Assembly: GCA_905250075.1 (NCBI GenBank)
Contig: CAJNOP010000011.1
Coordinates: forward strand, 682,001 to 746,000
DNA length: 64,000 nt
DNA from: Rotaria sp. Silwood1
Lineage: Eukaryota > Rotifera > Eurotatoria > Philodinida > Philodinidae
Direction of reading: 5' to 3'
Shown: positions 37,788-47,253 of the stretch, in pieces
How positions within the stretch are numbered: position 1 is the stretch's first letter
Layout: every line of letters starts with the position of its first letter
Notes under the pieces: model-generated
What the model was told of the DNA's origin: nothing
Databases searched by the model: none
Seen by the model: the letters and a program-made list of their open reading frames with translations, nothing else
Position numbers and translations under genes: made by a program

Positions 37788-38141
37788 TGTTCTTTGACTA
37801 TCGGATTATGATGATAATCATTCATACTTTTTCTTGTTATTCACGTGCCTAGACTTTCATGTGAAGCCGAATTCTAAATGGAATTGGATTATGCACGAAC
37901 GATAGCTTCACAATACCCCTTGAACCTTATGCATCATGCTACTCAACTTTCGTTAAATTAGTAATTGTTTATATAACACTATCAAGCCATAATGACTGAA
38001 TTTATTTGAAAATTTATTATATATATGCTGAAATATATGGTCGATCAGAATAGATTCTCCTGTTTAAGAGAATCTGTTCTTGTGCTTGTGTGATATTTTA
38101 TGAATCATTAAGAAGCAAAGCACAACATAGCTCGTCTATAA

Positions 38142-39092
38142 TTATTTTATGTCTTGAATTGAGTATCGTTGGACTCGATTATTTCCGCAATCGCTAACAT
38201 AGAGATTACCAAGTCGATCGAATGACAAACCTTTGGGCATATATAACTGGTTTGCTTTTTCTCCTCCTTCATTGCTACCAACAATACTATCTCGCTGTGT
38301 TACTTCTTTGCAACAGCGCACTACTCGATGATTTCGGCGATCGACCACATAAAGTGTACCCGTCAAATCGACGAACACACCTTGAGGCCCATTCAATTGT
38401 GTTAGATCATGGCCTTCGCCTCGAGCATCAATGACAACAATCCCTTCGATTGCACCCTTCTCCCATTTCATCACACGATTATTGTGCAAATCTGACACGT
38501 AAACAGACTGATCTCTATCGACACAGATATAAGTAGGAAAATGAAGTTGATTGAGACGATCACCTTGTCCATTACCACCAGCCACCACTATACCTTTTGT
38601 TTCTCCCATTCGAAATCTTCTTACTTCATTGTTTTTCCAGTCAGAAACATAGAGATATCTCTGATCATCCATTGCCAATCCCCAACAGGAGATATTCTCC
38701 ATAATCGTCTCTCCGTTTGTTGTACCTTTTCTACGAGACCAGAGCATCACTCGTCTATTCCATCGATCGCAGATGATGAGACTATTTGTTTCGTTGTCAA
38801 CAATCACATCTGTTGGTCTGTTTAACTGATCAGTTCGATATCCTTGTCCATTTCCGCCAGCTATCACTTGACCACTTTTTGCATCTAACTTCCATTCTAC
38901 AATACGATGATTTCCATAATCAGCAATGTAAACGGCTTGATTTTCATCTACACAAAGACCATGAGGATTATCAAGTTGTTTGAGTACTTTGTCAGATATG
39001 TTGCCTCCAGCGATGGTGATCCCATTTTCTATCCATCTAGCATTGTGAGGAATGTTTGCTAGAAGAACTACAATGTAAAAGAAACGTATCAT
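38142..39092 (-). CDS. Secreted NHL-repeat beta-propeller protein
   Basis: An intronless 316-codon frame. It starts with a signal peptide (MIRFFYIVVLLANIPHNA) followed at once by six NHL repeats, each built on the pattern QLxxPxG(L/V)xVDxxxxxYVxDxxNxRVxxW and separated by G(I/V)VVAGGNGQG-type linkers. Six blades make a complete propeller filling almost the whole protein, so this is a stand-alone extracellular or lumenal NHL domain with no partner domain. NHL propellers usually bind proteins or carbohydrates; the ligand is unknown. Repeat 3 is degenerate (ETIMENISCWGLAMDD) and lacks the GGNGQG linker. The gene is less AT-rich and uses more balanced codons than NADK, GST or the GPCR genes. Stand-alone NHL genes are numerous in bdelloids as far as I recall. 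It lies downstream of, and in the same direction as, the MLKL-like kinase. Confidence 0.9.
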   Translation of the reverse strand: MIRFFYIVVLLANIPHNARWIENGITIAGGNISDKVLKQLDNPHGLCVDENQAVYIADYGNHRIVEWKLDAKSGQVIAGGNGQGYRTDQLNRPTDVIVDNETNSLIICDRWNRRVMLWSRRKGTTNGETIMENISCWGLAMDDQRYLYVSDWKNNEVRRFRMGETKGIVVAGGNGQGDRLNQLHFPTYICVDRDQSVYVSDLHNNRVMKWEKGAIEGIVVIDARGEGHDLTQLNGPQGVFVDLTGTLYVVDRRNHRVVRCCKEVTQRDSIVGSNEGGEKANQLYMPKGLSFDRLGNLYVSDCGNNRVQRYSIQDIK

Positions 39093-41125
39093 TGACAGAA
39101 AGGTAAAAAATTTGGGGTTGGCCGCGAAAAAGAAAACTTTAAGATATTGTCTTGCGGTTAATGTTGCAACTATCTGTCATTCAATTGAACGAAGTAATTT
39201 TGAAGCAAATGTCATGTCTCGGTTGAAGCAATACTTCTGCTCTATTTAGTTTTCTTCTATACATACTATGAAAGATAACTCTTATTAGTTAAAGCATGTA
39301 AGCTCGATCAGAAGTGCTTAACGATGGTCTCAGATTTTTCTCATTTTTACACACGTGATGGAGACGATTATTTGATGATTTTTGTTGCAAACTGTTTGGA
39401 AACGATTGAAACTGCAATTTTTCATTGAGCTTTTATGAGGCGACCATGTCTTAGGAACGACAGAGCCAATTCAGCTAAAAACCTTTGTAACAGCATATGC
39501 CAGATCACCTCATTAGCAGAACAGGTTTCAAGCCAAAATATGGATGCATACATTTTTCATAGATATCGTTTGTTCAGAGTAAAACGTCTATTTTTTACCA
39601 TTTATTTGCATCTGTATCCTAACGATAGGAATCAAATTATAGTCTGAAAGTTATTCTACTAGGAGATCTCATTGAGATCTTTTTGTGACAAAAATTTCGG
39701 GTTGTTTCAGCAAAGTACTAGTCTAGAGCAACGCTGTCGAAATCTATTTTTTCAAAATTGCCAGTTTTGGGCGTGTGGACCTCAAAAATTATGTGATAAC
39801 CTATAGTCTGTATACTTGACTCTGACAGATCATCTTTGGTTTACAGGTTGGCGCAAAAAATAATGTAAAATCTCACAAAAAACGACCAAAAAAAGGTATC
39901 ATCTTTGCGAATCTTAACGCGCTGGTTAACTGAATCGGTGATCGTCCACCTAGAATTCTAGTCTAAGACGACGAGTCACCTAAATTTTTGTATCTAGGCA
40001 AGTTTCAACGCAGAATACAACAGTTATCATCACAAGTCGATATTTCCAAGTTGGTCTTGCGAATACTCGAGATACTCTCATAAGAACTTGCAAACATGTC
40101 CACTCTCATCGTTAAGGAGAAAATATGATCCTCTAACTCATTCTTCATACCAGACTCCTTATGAAAATCAAAGAACTCATCATCATAGCAACGCTTGTCG
40201 ATGAAGTCGATCAATTAGCAGGGACTCCGAGTCCAAAACCCTCAATCTCGAGAGATCCAAAGGCTTTTGTTTCGGATTTCGGGATGATGGCGTAATCCAA
40301 TTGAGGAAGATTCTTGGGTGGATATACATATTTTTATGAGTACAAATGGTAATGTAGTGAAGAATTACACTTACTTCTATATCGATACCCAATCTAGAAT
40401 AGATTGCTGCAGGCACTCTGCAATATCTTTTTCATATCACGATAGTTCATCACAGATGTGTCGAAGAGGCTTCTTTGGGATGGTAACCGAGGTGCTATAA
40501 TTCCCTCTCAGAACTGATGCAACTATAGCTCATGTTACATTGCACCTAAGAAGAAATTCGCCGTAAACAGTCTTATCACCAATGATTGGTTCTGAATTTT
40601 CAGTGAAATTATTATGAGCTTTCATTACACCCAGGGTACTCAGATAGAATAATTTTGATCGAATAGAACGATAACAAAATGAAAGATAAAAGAGGCATGA
40701 CAACATGGTTTTCAACGTGCGTTACATGACTATGCTGCTCGAATCAATAAAATGTTATTCAATCATGTTTTTTGAATAAAGTTTCAGCAGGTCGAAATAC
40801 TTTGCCCTGTTCCGTCCTATAGGAAGACAGAACATAGCTAAAAACCAATTTTTCTTCCCGCCCTGTGACGATCTCGCGTCCACAATTTCTCTCTATGAAA
40901 TAAGAAATCTGTAAACGGATGTCTGTGAATGTAAGCCACCACTTTGAAATTAAATATTTCATAATATGCGAGATTATGTCTAGAGATCTCGCTATAGCAT
41001 AAGCGACATGTCTTGTTAGATACATTTCTTAGCTTTCTCTCTCACAGAAAAGATAGTATGCAACAATACGCGTTATGTTTAAGGCGCTGACGAAGAAAAA
41101 GCGTAATAAATCCTTAGAATCTTAC
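39093..41125. other. Intergenic between the NHL gene and the kinase
   Basis: More balanced base composition than the rest of the window. Several minus-strand open frames occur (40005-40214, 40183-40416, 40759-41025). They could be remnants of genes or 3' exons of the kinase, but none has a recognised domain and none could be joined in phase. Nothing else supported. Confidence 0.4.
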
Positions 41126-41279
41126 CTTGTGTCTTAGATGTCTCGTTCGATCCTGCATTCCTGGAAAGGATAGACAATACTAAAACAGATTTTATCTGTA
41201 ACGATATATACCTGTGACGAGGTATTGATGATCGTTGTTCTGTAACCGAGGTTGTTTCAACTACTTTTACAACATCGGC
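41126..41279 (-). other. Two candidate 3' exons of the MLKL-like kinase
   Basis: On the minus strand, 41279-41212 and 41160-41126 are flanked by cttctag/gtatat and ttccag/gtaaga and read through in one frame (ADVVKVVETTSVTEQRSS, then after the intron NAGSNETSKTQ). The kinase reading frame contains a phase-0 donor, AAG|gtgaga, at 41875/41874, which joins in frame to 41279. Splicing there would replace the last 12 kinase residues with this Ser/Thr-rich tail. The next exon (phase 1) was not found, so this could be alternative splicing or an incomplete model. Confidence 0.5.
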
Positions 41280-41838
41280 CTAGAAGTAAATTTGAATTTT
41301 TGACATAACTCAATTTTAAAAATTGCTTGATTCTTTTACTTGGAGTAATTTATGACACCTGCCGAAATTCAACGGCAAAACGAAAAAAATGTGCAAACAC
41401 GGCTTATCACCATCTCATTACAGACAGCTAATGGACGGTGAATATTCAATCTCATCTTCAGTCATTGAGTGGTAGTCATATTTGATAAGGGATACTCTCT
41501 GTTCGTTCATAAGTATCTTTTAATCTGAGGTGTTCTTGTACAAAAACAAAAGCCAAAAAGGAAAATACATTTTCTGTGAAGAACTTGAGCGAGATATGTC
41601 GTCAAAGGCTAACTGTACTATCTATCGAATGGTGGTATCTTAATATAATGGCCATATATCTAGTTGTTCAGTTTATGATAGTTCAATAATTTGTATTTTT
41701 TTTCTTTTTGAAAATGTAAATACTACTTTAACCAACATGCAATATAGTCCGTCTTTTTTTCTATTTCTATGCTAACAATAAACGAAGCCATTCACTTAAA
41801 TATTGGAGACTATGCTTTCTGCCATGGGAATGAAAAAT

Positions 41839-43320
41839 TCAAGATGAAGAATAAGGAGCACTATATTTTCTCACCTTCAGCTTTCCGGCTGCAATAGGTT
41901 CAAAATAGCCTTCTTTCATGGAAACGAGAAGCTGCTGACACGTTGGCCTTTTGATAGGCTCATGGGCCCAAGCTTTCGAAATAAGTTCCGCGAACAACAT
42001 GGGAGTAGTTGGCGGAATATCGAGTCTATCACCTCTTTGGACGAATGCACTGATCGTTGACTCGTCAGATTCTTCATATGGTTCACATCCCGTAGCTAGT
42101 TCCCAAAGCACTATTCCTAAGGCATACACATCACTAGCTTCTGTATGTTTTCCCATTTTGAGTAACTCGGGCGCTTTCCATGGCAAAGTACCGACTGAAG
42201 TATTTTTTGAAGATTGACACGATGTTTCATGACGAATTTTCGCAAGGCCAAAATCACCGATTTTGACTAAAATATCTTGGCTTCTTCCAGTCATAAAAAC
42301 ATTGAGTGATTTAATGTCGCGATGGATAATTGGTTTTGTATGTGTGTGTAAATGATTGATACCTTTAGTCATCTGAAGAGCGATCGACCATCGATCAGTC
42401 CAAGTCAATTGCATTGTTTCTTGTCTTAGAACATCATATAGGGAGCCAAGAGACATATATTCGACAATAAGTGCATAGTTTCCTGGTTCCATACAAGCAC
42501 CAAATATGTTAAGAATATGATCATAACGAATACGGTACATAATCGAAATTTCCTTGACAAAATCTTCCTTAAGTTTATCTCCTAGCTGTTGAATTCGAAT
42601 AACTTTAATGGCTACTTCATGATCTTGAGAGAGCCATTTACCACGATAAACATCAGCGAATCCACCTTGTCCAATGCATTTTTTCAGTAGCAAATCATAA
42701 TAAGGAATGTGAAGAAAAGCATTTTCTTCTTGGGCGATTTCTTGAGCTTTGACAGGATCATTTGTTTTGATAATATTTTGTTCAAGTTGATACTTAAACG
42801 AACGTAATCGCTGATTGATATATTGCTCAATGTTTTTATCCAGACCAAGCTGTGCTTCTTGTCTTCGTACCATCATAAACGCAATTTCGTCGAGTTTAGA
42901 TTGGATAGTATTTATATCAATTTGTTGATCGTTTGCATCATTGTCTGAATCAAAAATTTGTTTCAAATTGATACCCAAGTTGAGATCAGTAGCGCTTTCT
43001 GATAGTTTACAATTTAATTCTTCAAATTGACGTTTAAAATTTTGATTTTTAAAAACCTTGAAAAACCATGATGTTTCATCGCTGAACTTTGTAATAAATT
43101 CAAGGCATTGCTTAATACAGCTGCAGAAATTTGTTAGAGATTTTCTGAGTTCTAATCTTTGAAGATCATTATCATTCCTAGATTGCAAGATTGATGTAAT
43201 AGCATCAACTCGATCTGCAAGACGTTTGCACTGTTTTTCATTAGCCTTCACCTGTTTTACGCTTTGTTTTATTAACATTGCAATTTCATAGATAGTGCTG
43301 AGCACAGATGTTGGATCCAT
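41839..43320 (-). CDS. MLKL-like protein kinase: HeLo-type four-helix bundle plus active kinase domain
   Basis: A 493-residue TKL-type kinase. Residues 1-125 are all-helical and resemble the MLKL N-terminal bundle: KQCKRLADRVDAITSIL, a second helix pair around LRKSLTNFCSCIKQCLEFI, and a last helix near KLSESATDLNLGINL. A helical brace-like segment (134-200) leads to the kinase domain (about 208-475): Gly-loop GQGGFADVYRG, VAIK lysine 239, HRDIKSLN (333-340), DFG (356-358), a WKAPELL APE-type motif and KRPTCQQLL. Vertebrate MLKL is a pseudokinase pore-former; here all catalytic residues are present, so autophosphorylation is possible. ATG at 43320 was chosen because cag at 43344 is an acceptor 23 bases upstream; the open frame extends to 43428 through that acceptor. 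An in-frame donor near the end may add further exons (41279-41126). Role in membrane disruption is inferred from the domain only. Confidence 0.87.
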   Translation of the reverse strand: MDPTSVLSTIYEIAMLIKQSVKQVKANEKQCKRLADRVDAITSILQSRNDNDLQRLELRKSLTNFCSCIKQCLEFITKFSDETSWFFKVFKNQNFKRQFEELNCKLSESATDLNLGINLKQIFDSDNDANDQQIDINTIQSKLDEIAFMMVRRQEAQLGLDKNIEQYINQRLRSFKYQLEQNIIKTNDPVKAQEIAQEENAFLHIPYYDLLLKKCIGQGGFADVYRGKWLSQDHEVAIKVIRIQQLGDKLKEDFVKEISIMYRIRYDHILNIFGACMEPGNYALIVEYMSLGSLYDVLRQETMQLTWTDRWSIALQMTKGINHLHTHTKPIIHRDIKSLNVFMTGRSQDILVKIGDFGLAKIRHETSCQSSKNTSVGTLPWKAPELLKMGKHTEASDVYALGIVLWELATGCEPYEESDESTISAFVQRGDRLDIPPTTPMLFAELISKAWAHEPIKRPTCQQLLVSMKEGYFEPIAAGKLKVRKYSAPYSSS

Positions 43321-43342
43321 ATCGATCGAGATGACTTGAAAC

Positions 43343-43346
43343 GCTG
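43343..43346 (-). promoter_or_regulatory. Splice acceptor just upstream of the kinase start codon
   Basis: On the minus strand a T-rich tract runs into tttttgcag|CG, ending 23 bases before the ATG at 43320. It marks either a cis-spliced 5' UTR intron or a spliced-leader trans-splice site; bdelloids are known to trans-splice. No upstream exon was identified. Confidence 0.5.
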
Positions 43347-43428
43347 CAAAAATAAAATGAAACTGAGTTATCCGAGATATTGAAATTGCCAAATATTGAA
43401 AGGTACTCAAAGTCCCGAAAATTGACAA

Positions 43429-44414
43429 TGCAGAAGACAGTCATCGTACAGTTTTATACTCTAAATCAAGCATGGAATTCTAAGCAACTCAAAGATGATC
43501 AAGGCCATTGCAGAAATTCAAGACCTAGGATTCCTTGAACTTGATGCTTGTTTAAAATTATACACATCTCATTTACACATACGTTTATCTTCACTTTTCT
43601 GAGTTCTCTTAAATTTTGTTGAATTGTCTAGAATTCCACAATTTTCTTGAATACTTTCAACTCATGCCTAGTTAAGGAGATTTCTTTCCACAGTTGGTTG
43701 AACTTAGAGGACGGTTTCTTTCTAAGAGATATAGTGGTCACAATGGGAAAAAACTAGTCTTCAACTTTTCCGTTACTATTCTTCAAAATCTTTTCCAATT
43801 AAGATAATTCTCTTGTTGTGATAACTACGGTAGAGTCAGAATAGGTTGTCTATTTGATCCTTTTAAAAAAGTTGGTATTTTTCGAAAAAGGGAAGCGAGT
43901 TCAAACATGAGTACCTTATTCATGTATGAACATCTAGGGCAATCTTGTAACGTCGAAAGTGTACTATGTCAGACAAGAAACCATATTACTCTCACTTATG
44001 CAGTGTGAAGTTGTCTAGAATTTTGACTTATGATTGAATCAAAGAGGCTATTTCTGGTGTTATACTAAATAATCAGTTTCACTTCACAAATGTAGAAAAA
44101 TATCGATACTGATTGTATGAATTCGAATTCTGAAGTAGAATCGAAACAAAAACAATTCTATGTAAGTAACGCTGAAAAACTCAGTTTTCAAGCGCACGAG
44201 CATACAAAAGAATGACATCGAATAAAAAATGAACCTTCTCAATGTCATGACCAAAGTTATCATATTTCTTGTCGTAAAAGCGAGATTAATTTTTGCCTAC
44301 TCGATGGATCAAAATTTCAGCTAAAACTTCACTTCAAATAACTCATTATGGAATTAAGCATGATGCATGATAGTTCCTTCGCAACCAACAATAGAATCGT
44401 CTTGTAAGAATGTA
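43429..44414. other. Intergenic, nothing recognised
   Basis: Moderately AT-rich DNA upstream of the kinase with no coding frame or repeat that I can support. It should contain the kinase promoter. Confidence 0.5.
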
Positions 44415-44422
44415 TTTACATT
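44415..44422. repeat. Left 8-bp target-site duplication
   Basis: TTTACATT immediately before the TAGGGG end of the element, identical to 45245-45252. Confidence 0.93.
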
Positions 44423-45244
44423 TAGGGGTGCACCAAATCCAGTCAAATCCAATTCCTGGATTTGACTGGGTTTGCCAGGATTTGGATTTGACTGGATTTA
44501 GATTTCATTGGATTTGACTTGGATTTGAATTCGGATTTGATCAGATTTGGGTTTGACTAGATTTGGATTTGACTGGATTTGACTATGTATACCTCCTACA
44601 AAGATTGTAGTGTGGGTGTGGGTGTGGTTGTGGGTGTGGGTGTGGGTGGGGTGTGTGGGTGTGGGTGTGGGTGTGGGTGTGTGGGTGTGGGTGTAATCTT
44701 CTATTCTCCCACACCCATACCCACATCCACACCCACCCACACCCATACCCATACCCACACCCACACCCGCACACCCACCCACACCCACACCCACACACCC
44801 ACACCCACACCCCACACCCAAGTTTCAAGGTTTGACAGGTTTTTATGCAAATTCTTGTTTTTTGTTCACACTTTGGATCAAATCCTGTCAAATCTTGAAA
44901 CTTTTTGAAAGATTAGGCGAAATCTGATGCCACCATTGGATAAAGCGAAGAAAACCGCATCTAACGAACATGAAGATTTGACCTGTTTTGACGAGTTTTG
45001 ATACCGAAAAACTACAATCTTCGTAGGAGGTATACATAGTCAAATCCAGTCCAATCCAATTCAAAGTCAAATCCAGTCCAATCCAATTCAAAGTCAAATC
45101 CAAATCCAAATCCAAGTCAAATCTAGTCAAATCCAAATCCAGTCAAACCCAATCCTGTCAAATCCAAATCCAAGTCAAATCCTGTCATATCCAAATCTAC
45201 AATTGAATTTGGATTTGACTAGAATTGGATTTGGTGCATCCCTA
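44423..45244. mobile_element. hAT-type MITE carrying telomere-like repeats
   Basis: The termini are TAGGGGTGCACCAAATCCA on the left and, reverse-complemented, TAGGGATGCACCAAATCCA on the right, a classic hAT form. They are flanked by an identical 8-bp duplication TTTACATT. The element is 822 bp with no transposase. Its interior is palindromic: a GGATTTGACT-type minisatellite on the left and its complement on the right, a 25-bp inverted pair with GTATACCTCCTACAAAGAT (44587-44605) and its near-complement (45015-45033), and in the middle arrays of TGTGGG then CCCACA. The duplication is perfect, suggesting fairly recent insertion. Confidence 0.92.
44609..44820. repeat. Head-to-head TGTGGG / CCCACA arrays (bdelloid-telomere-like)
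   Basis: 44609-44694 is almost wholly GTGTGGG units with a few variants. After a 12-base spacer, 44707-44820 is the complementary CCCACAC array with CCCATA variants. From memory, TGTGGG is the telomeric repeat reported for bdelloid rotifers. The G-rich strand could form G-quadruplexes and the two arrays could pair into a hairpin. Open frames here code only Gly/Val/Cys or Thr/His/Pro repeats and are artefacts of the repeat. Confidence 0.9.
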
Positions 45245-45252
45245 TTTACATT
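45245..45252. repeat. Right 8-bp target-site duplication
   Basis: TTTACATT immediately after the CCCTA end of the element. Confidence 0.93.
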
Positions 45253-47253
45253 CGGTTTATTAGGTGTTCTTGCAAATGCAAAAAAACCATGGAAGTGAAA
45301 AGGCTGTTAAAATGAGTGTATACACTTTCAAATGAGTTGCTCGGATATTTGACTCTGACTTTCTTTAGTAGACATCTAAAGGTAAAAAAATTAAATTTCT
45401 AGACTTTTACATACGTGTCCAATTACAATCCAATGACTACTGTATGGTATTAAACCTGTTTAATACTGTAATAGAAAACGTGTGAGGAAAAAACATCTAA
45501 TAAATAAAATATTCCTGAGCATGTCATTGCTCAAAGTCATATCTGACACTAATAATTACATCGTCAAGATAGGAGCACGTTCCAATAAATAATGAAGAAA
45601 CCAAATAAAAAACATATGTCAATATATAATAACTTTCACCAGCTATTCTATCTTCCTACAGAGCGACATAATACGAGCAATTGTCAAATATTGAGGTGAA
45701 TCTTGATACCTGGGCATGTTTGAAGATAATGCCAACCGACCTTAATTAAGTAATGGTGCAAGACTTTGGAGATAAATCGAGACTGTACTATCTAACGCTT
45801 TATATATCGAATATTCGATTATTTGTTTTTTCATTTAAAACAACAGCCTATTTGTAGAAGGTTTTATAGTAAAAAATATTCCAGGCGTTGTGTCTTATTT
45901 TCAAGCCTATAGTGCAAAAGAAAAAACATTTTTTGGAAAAATTCGATCTTACTTTTCTGGCAAGCAGGAACATATATTCCATTTTGAGTGATGAATAATT
46001 TTGTCTGCGTTGCAGCAAGCCATTCAGTCACTAGGAAAGCTGATTTCCCGATTGAGCATCAGTTTTTGGGTAGGAAGGAAAAAAATTGTTCTTTTTCAGG
46101 ATCAACAATTATCAGAGTTGATCCAGGTTCTGTTAGTCTCTAATACAGACGTACATCTTTCTACGATTCTAATTTCCTTAAAAGATGAATATTGACTCAG
46201 GCTCGTGTTTAATAGAGTCTGCGACATTACGTGCAATAAACTCACAAGGAGTAAATATTGCTCCAGTATTCAAGACTTGGATCTTTACCATCTGTTTATT
46301 CTATTGATTATTCATAACCATCTTAGAAACGCTCGTATATCGAAACTACTAGACAGATGAGACACAATATATTAATACATCTACATGACGAATAATTAAA
46401 TTTGCAAAAATTATCGATATTTGTGCTACACATTCTCTTGTTTTTAATATAGGTACCGATTTAAAGTCGATTGATTGATGCTTATTGTTAATAAACAGTT
46501 TGAGTTCTGACAAACATCGTTTGAAAGTAACAAGATCGACGATACGACCTCTGATCGATTTCCGTATTGGATTGTCATTAAACTTGCAATGCAGTACAAT
46601 ATAATTTGAAACATGACTTTTCATCCTCTGTATATTCAAAATTTCATATTGATCAAATTTTGAGAAGTGCTTTTCAGTGATTTATAGGCAATTGTTGGAT
46701 CATGATTCAGTTTTAATTAAAACAATATGTATCCACTGATTGCCGATTAACATCAACATTCCATTTTGAAAATACTACTTTTGATCAGCACCAGTCGATG
46801 AGAATAATCCTTGGACTATAAAATTTTCAATTTGTATACCTAACTAAGATTCACGAAATAAGAAAAATCAGAACAAAAAGAATGAAAGCACGCAAAGACT
46901 GATAAAGCATATCAGTGTTCGAACAAATGCCGAGAATAAATTTTAATTTATTTTAAATTTATTTTTAAAACATTGCCTAATATAAATAATTCGAACATGT
47001 AAACATTTTAGTCAAAAGAAGCAAACATTGTGTAGCAACAATAATTAAAAAGATCAACAAATAGCTTTTATTATTGTTCATTTTAAATTTTAAATCACCT
47101 TCAAATAATGACAAACAATCAACATTATGTTTATTTTTGTTCTATATACATTCTCTTTTTATTTATTTTAATTTTAAAAACAGACGTGAAAAAACTACGA
47201 CTAATTTATTTTGAATTTCAAAATGCTATGTTGTTTTTACTACAGAAGATATT
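45253..47253. other. Intergenic, possible gene debris
   Basis: Mixed composition. Around 46016-46070 a stretch between ttgcag and gtaggaag reads as an exon-like QAIQSLGKLISRLSISFW, and a 96-codon minus-strand frame lies at 46349-46639. Neither has a recognised domain and they do not join, so I regard them as decayed sequence. The remainder is AT-rich. Confidence 0.35.

Larger units (their letters stand above)
36465..38141. other. Intergenic between NADK and the NHL gene
   Basis: AT-rich DNA with a poly(A)-signal-like aataaaaaaa run near 36530. Composition becomes visibly more balanced after about 37800. The only notable frame is the minus-strand ORF at 37425-37787, listed separately. Confidence 0.5.

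Noticed and set aside
38222..38983. Plus-strand frames opposite the NHL gene
   Set aside because: Antisense shadows of the minus-strand NHL repeats.
44498..44908. Open frames of 60-109 codons on both strands through the TGTGGG/CCCACA arrays
   Set aside because: They encode only Gly/Val/Cys or Pro/Thr/His repeats produced by the simple sequence; not genes.
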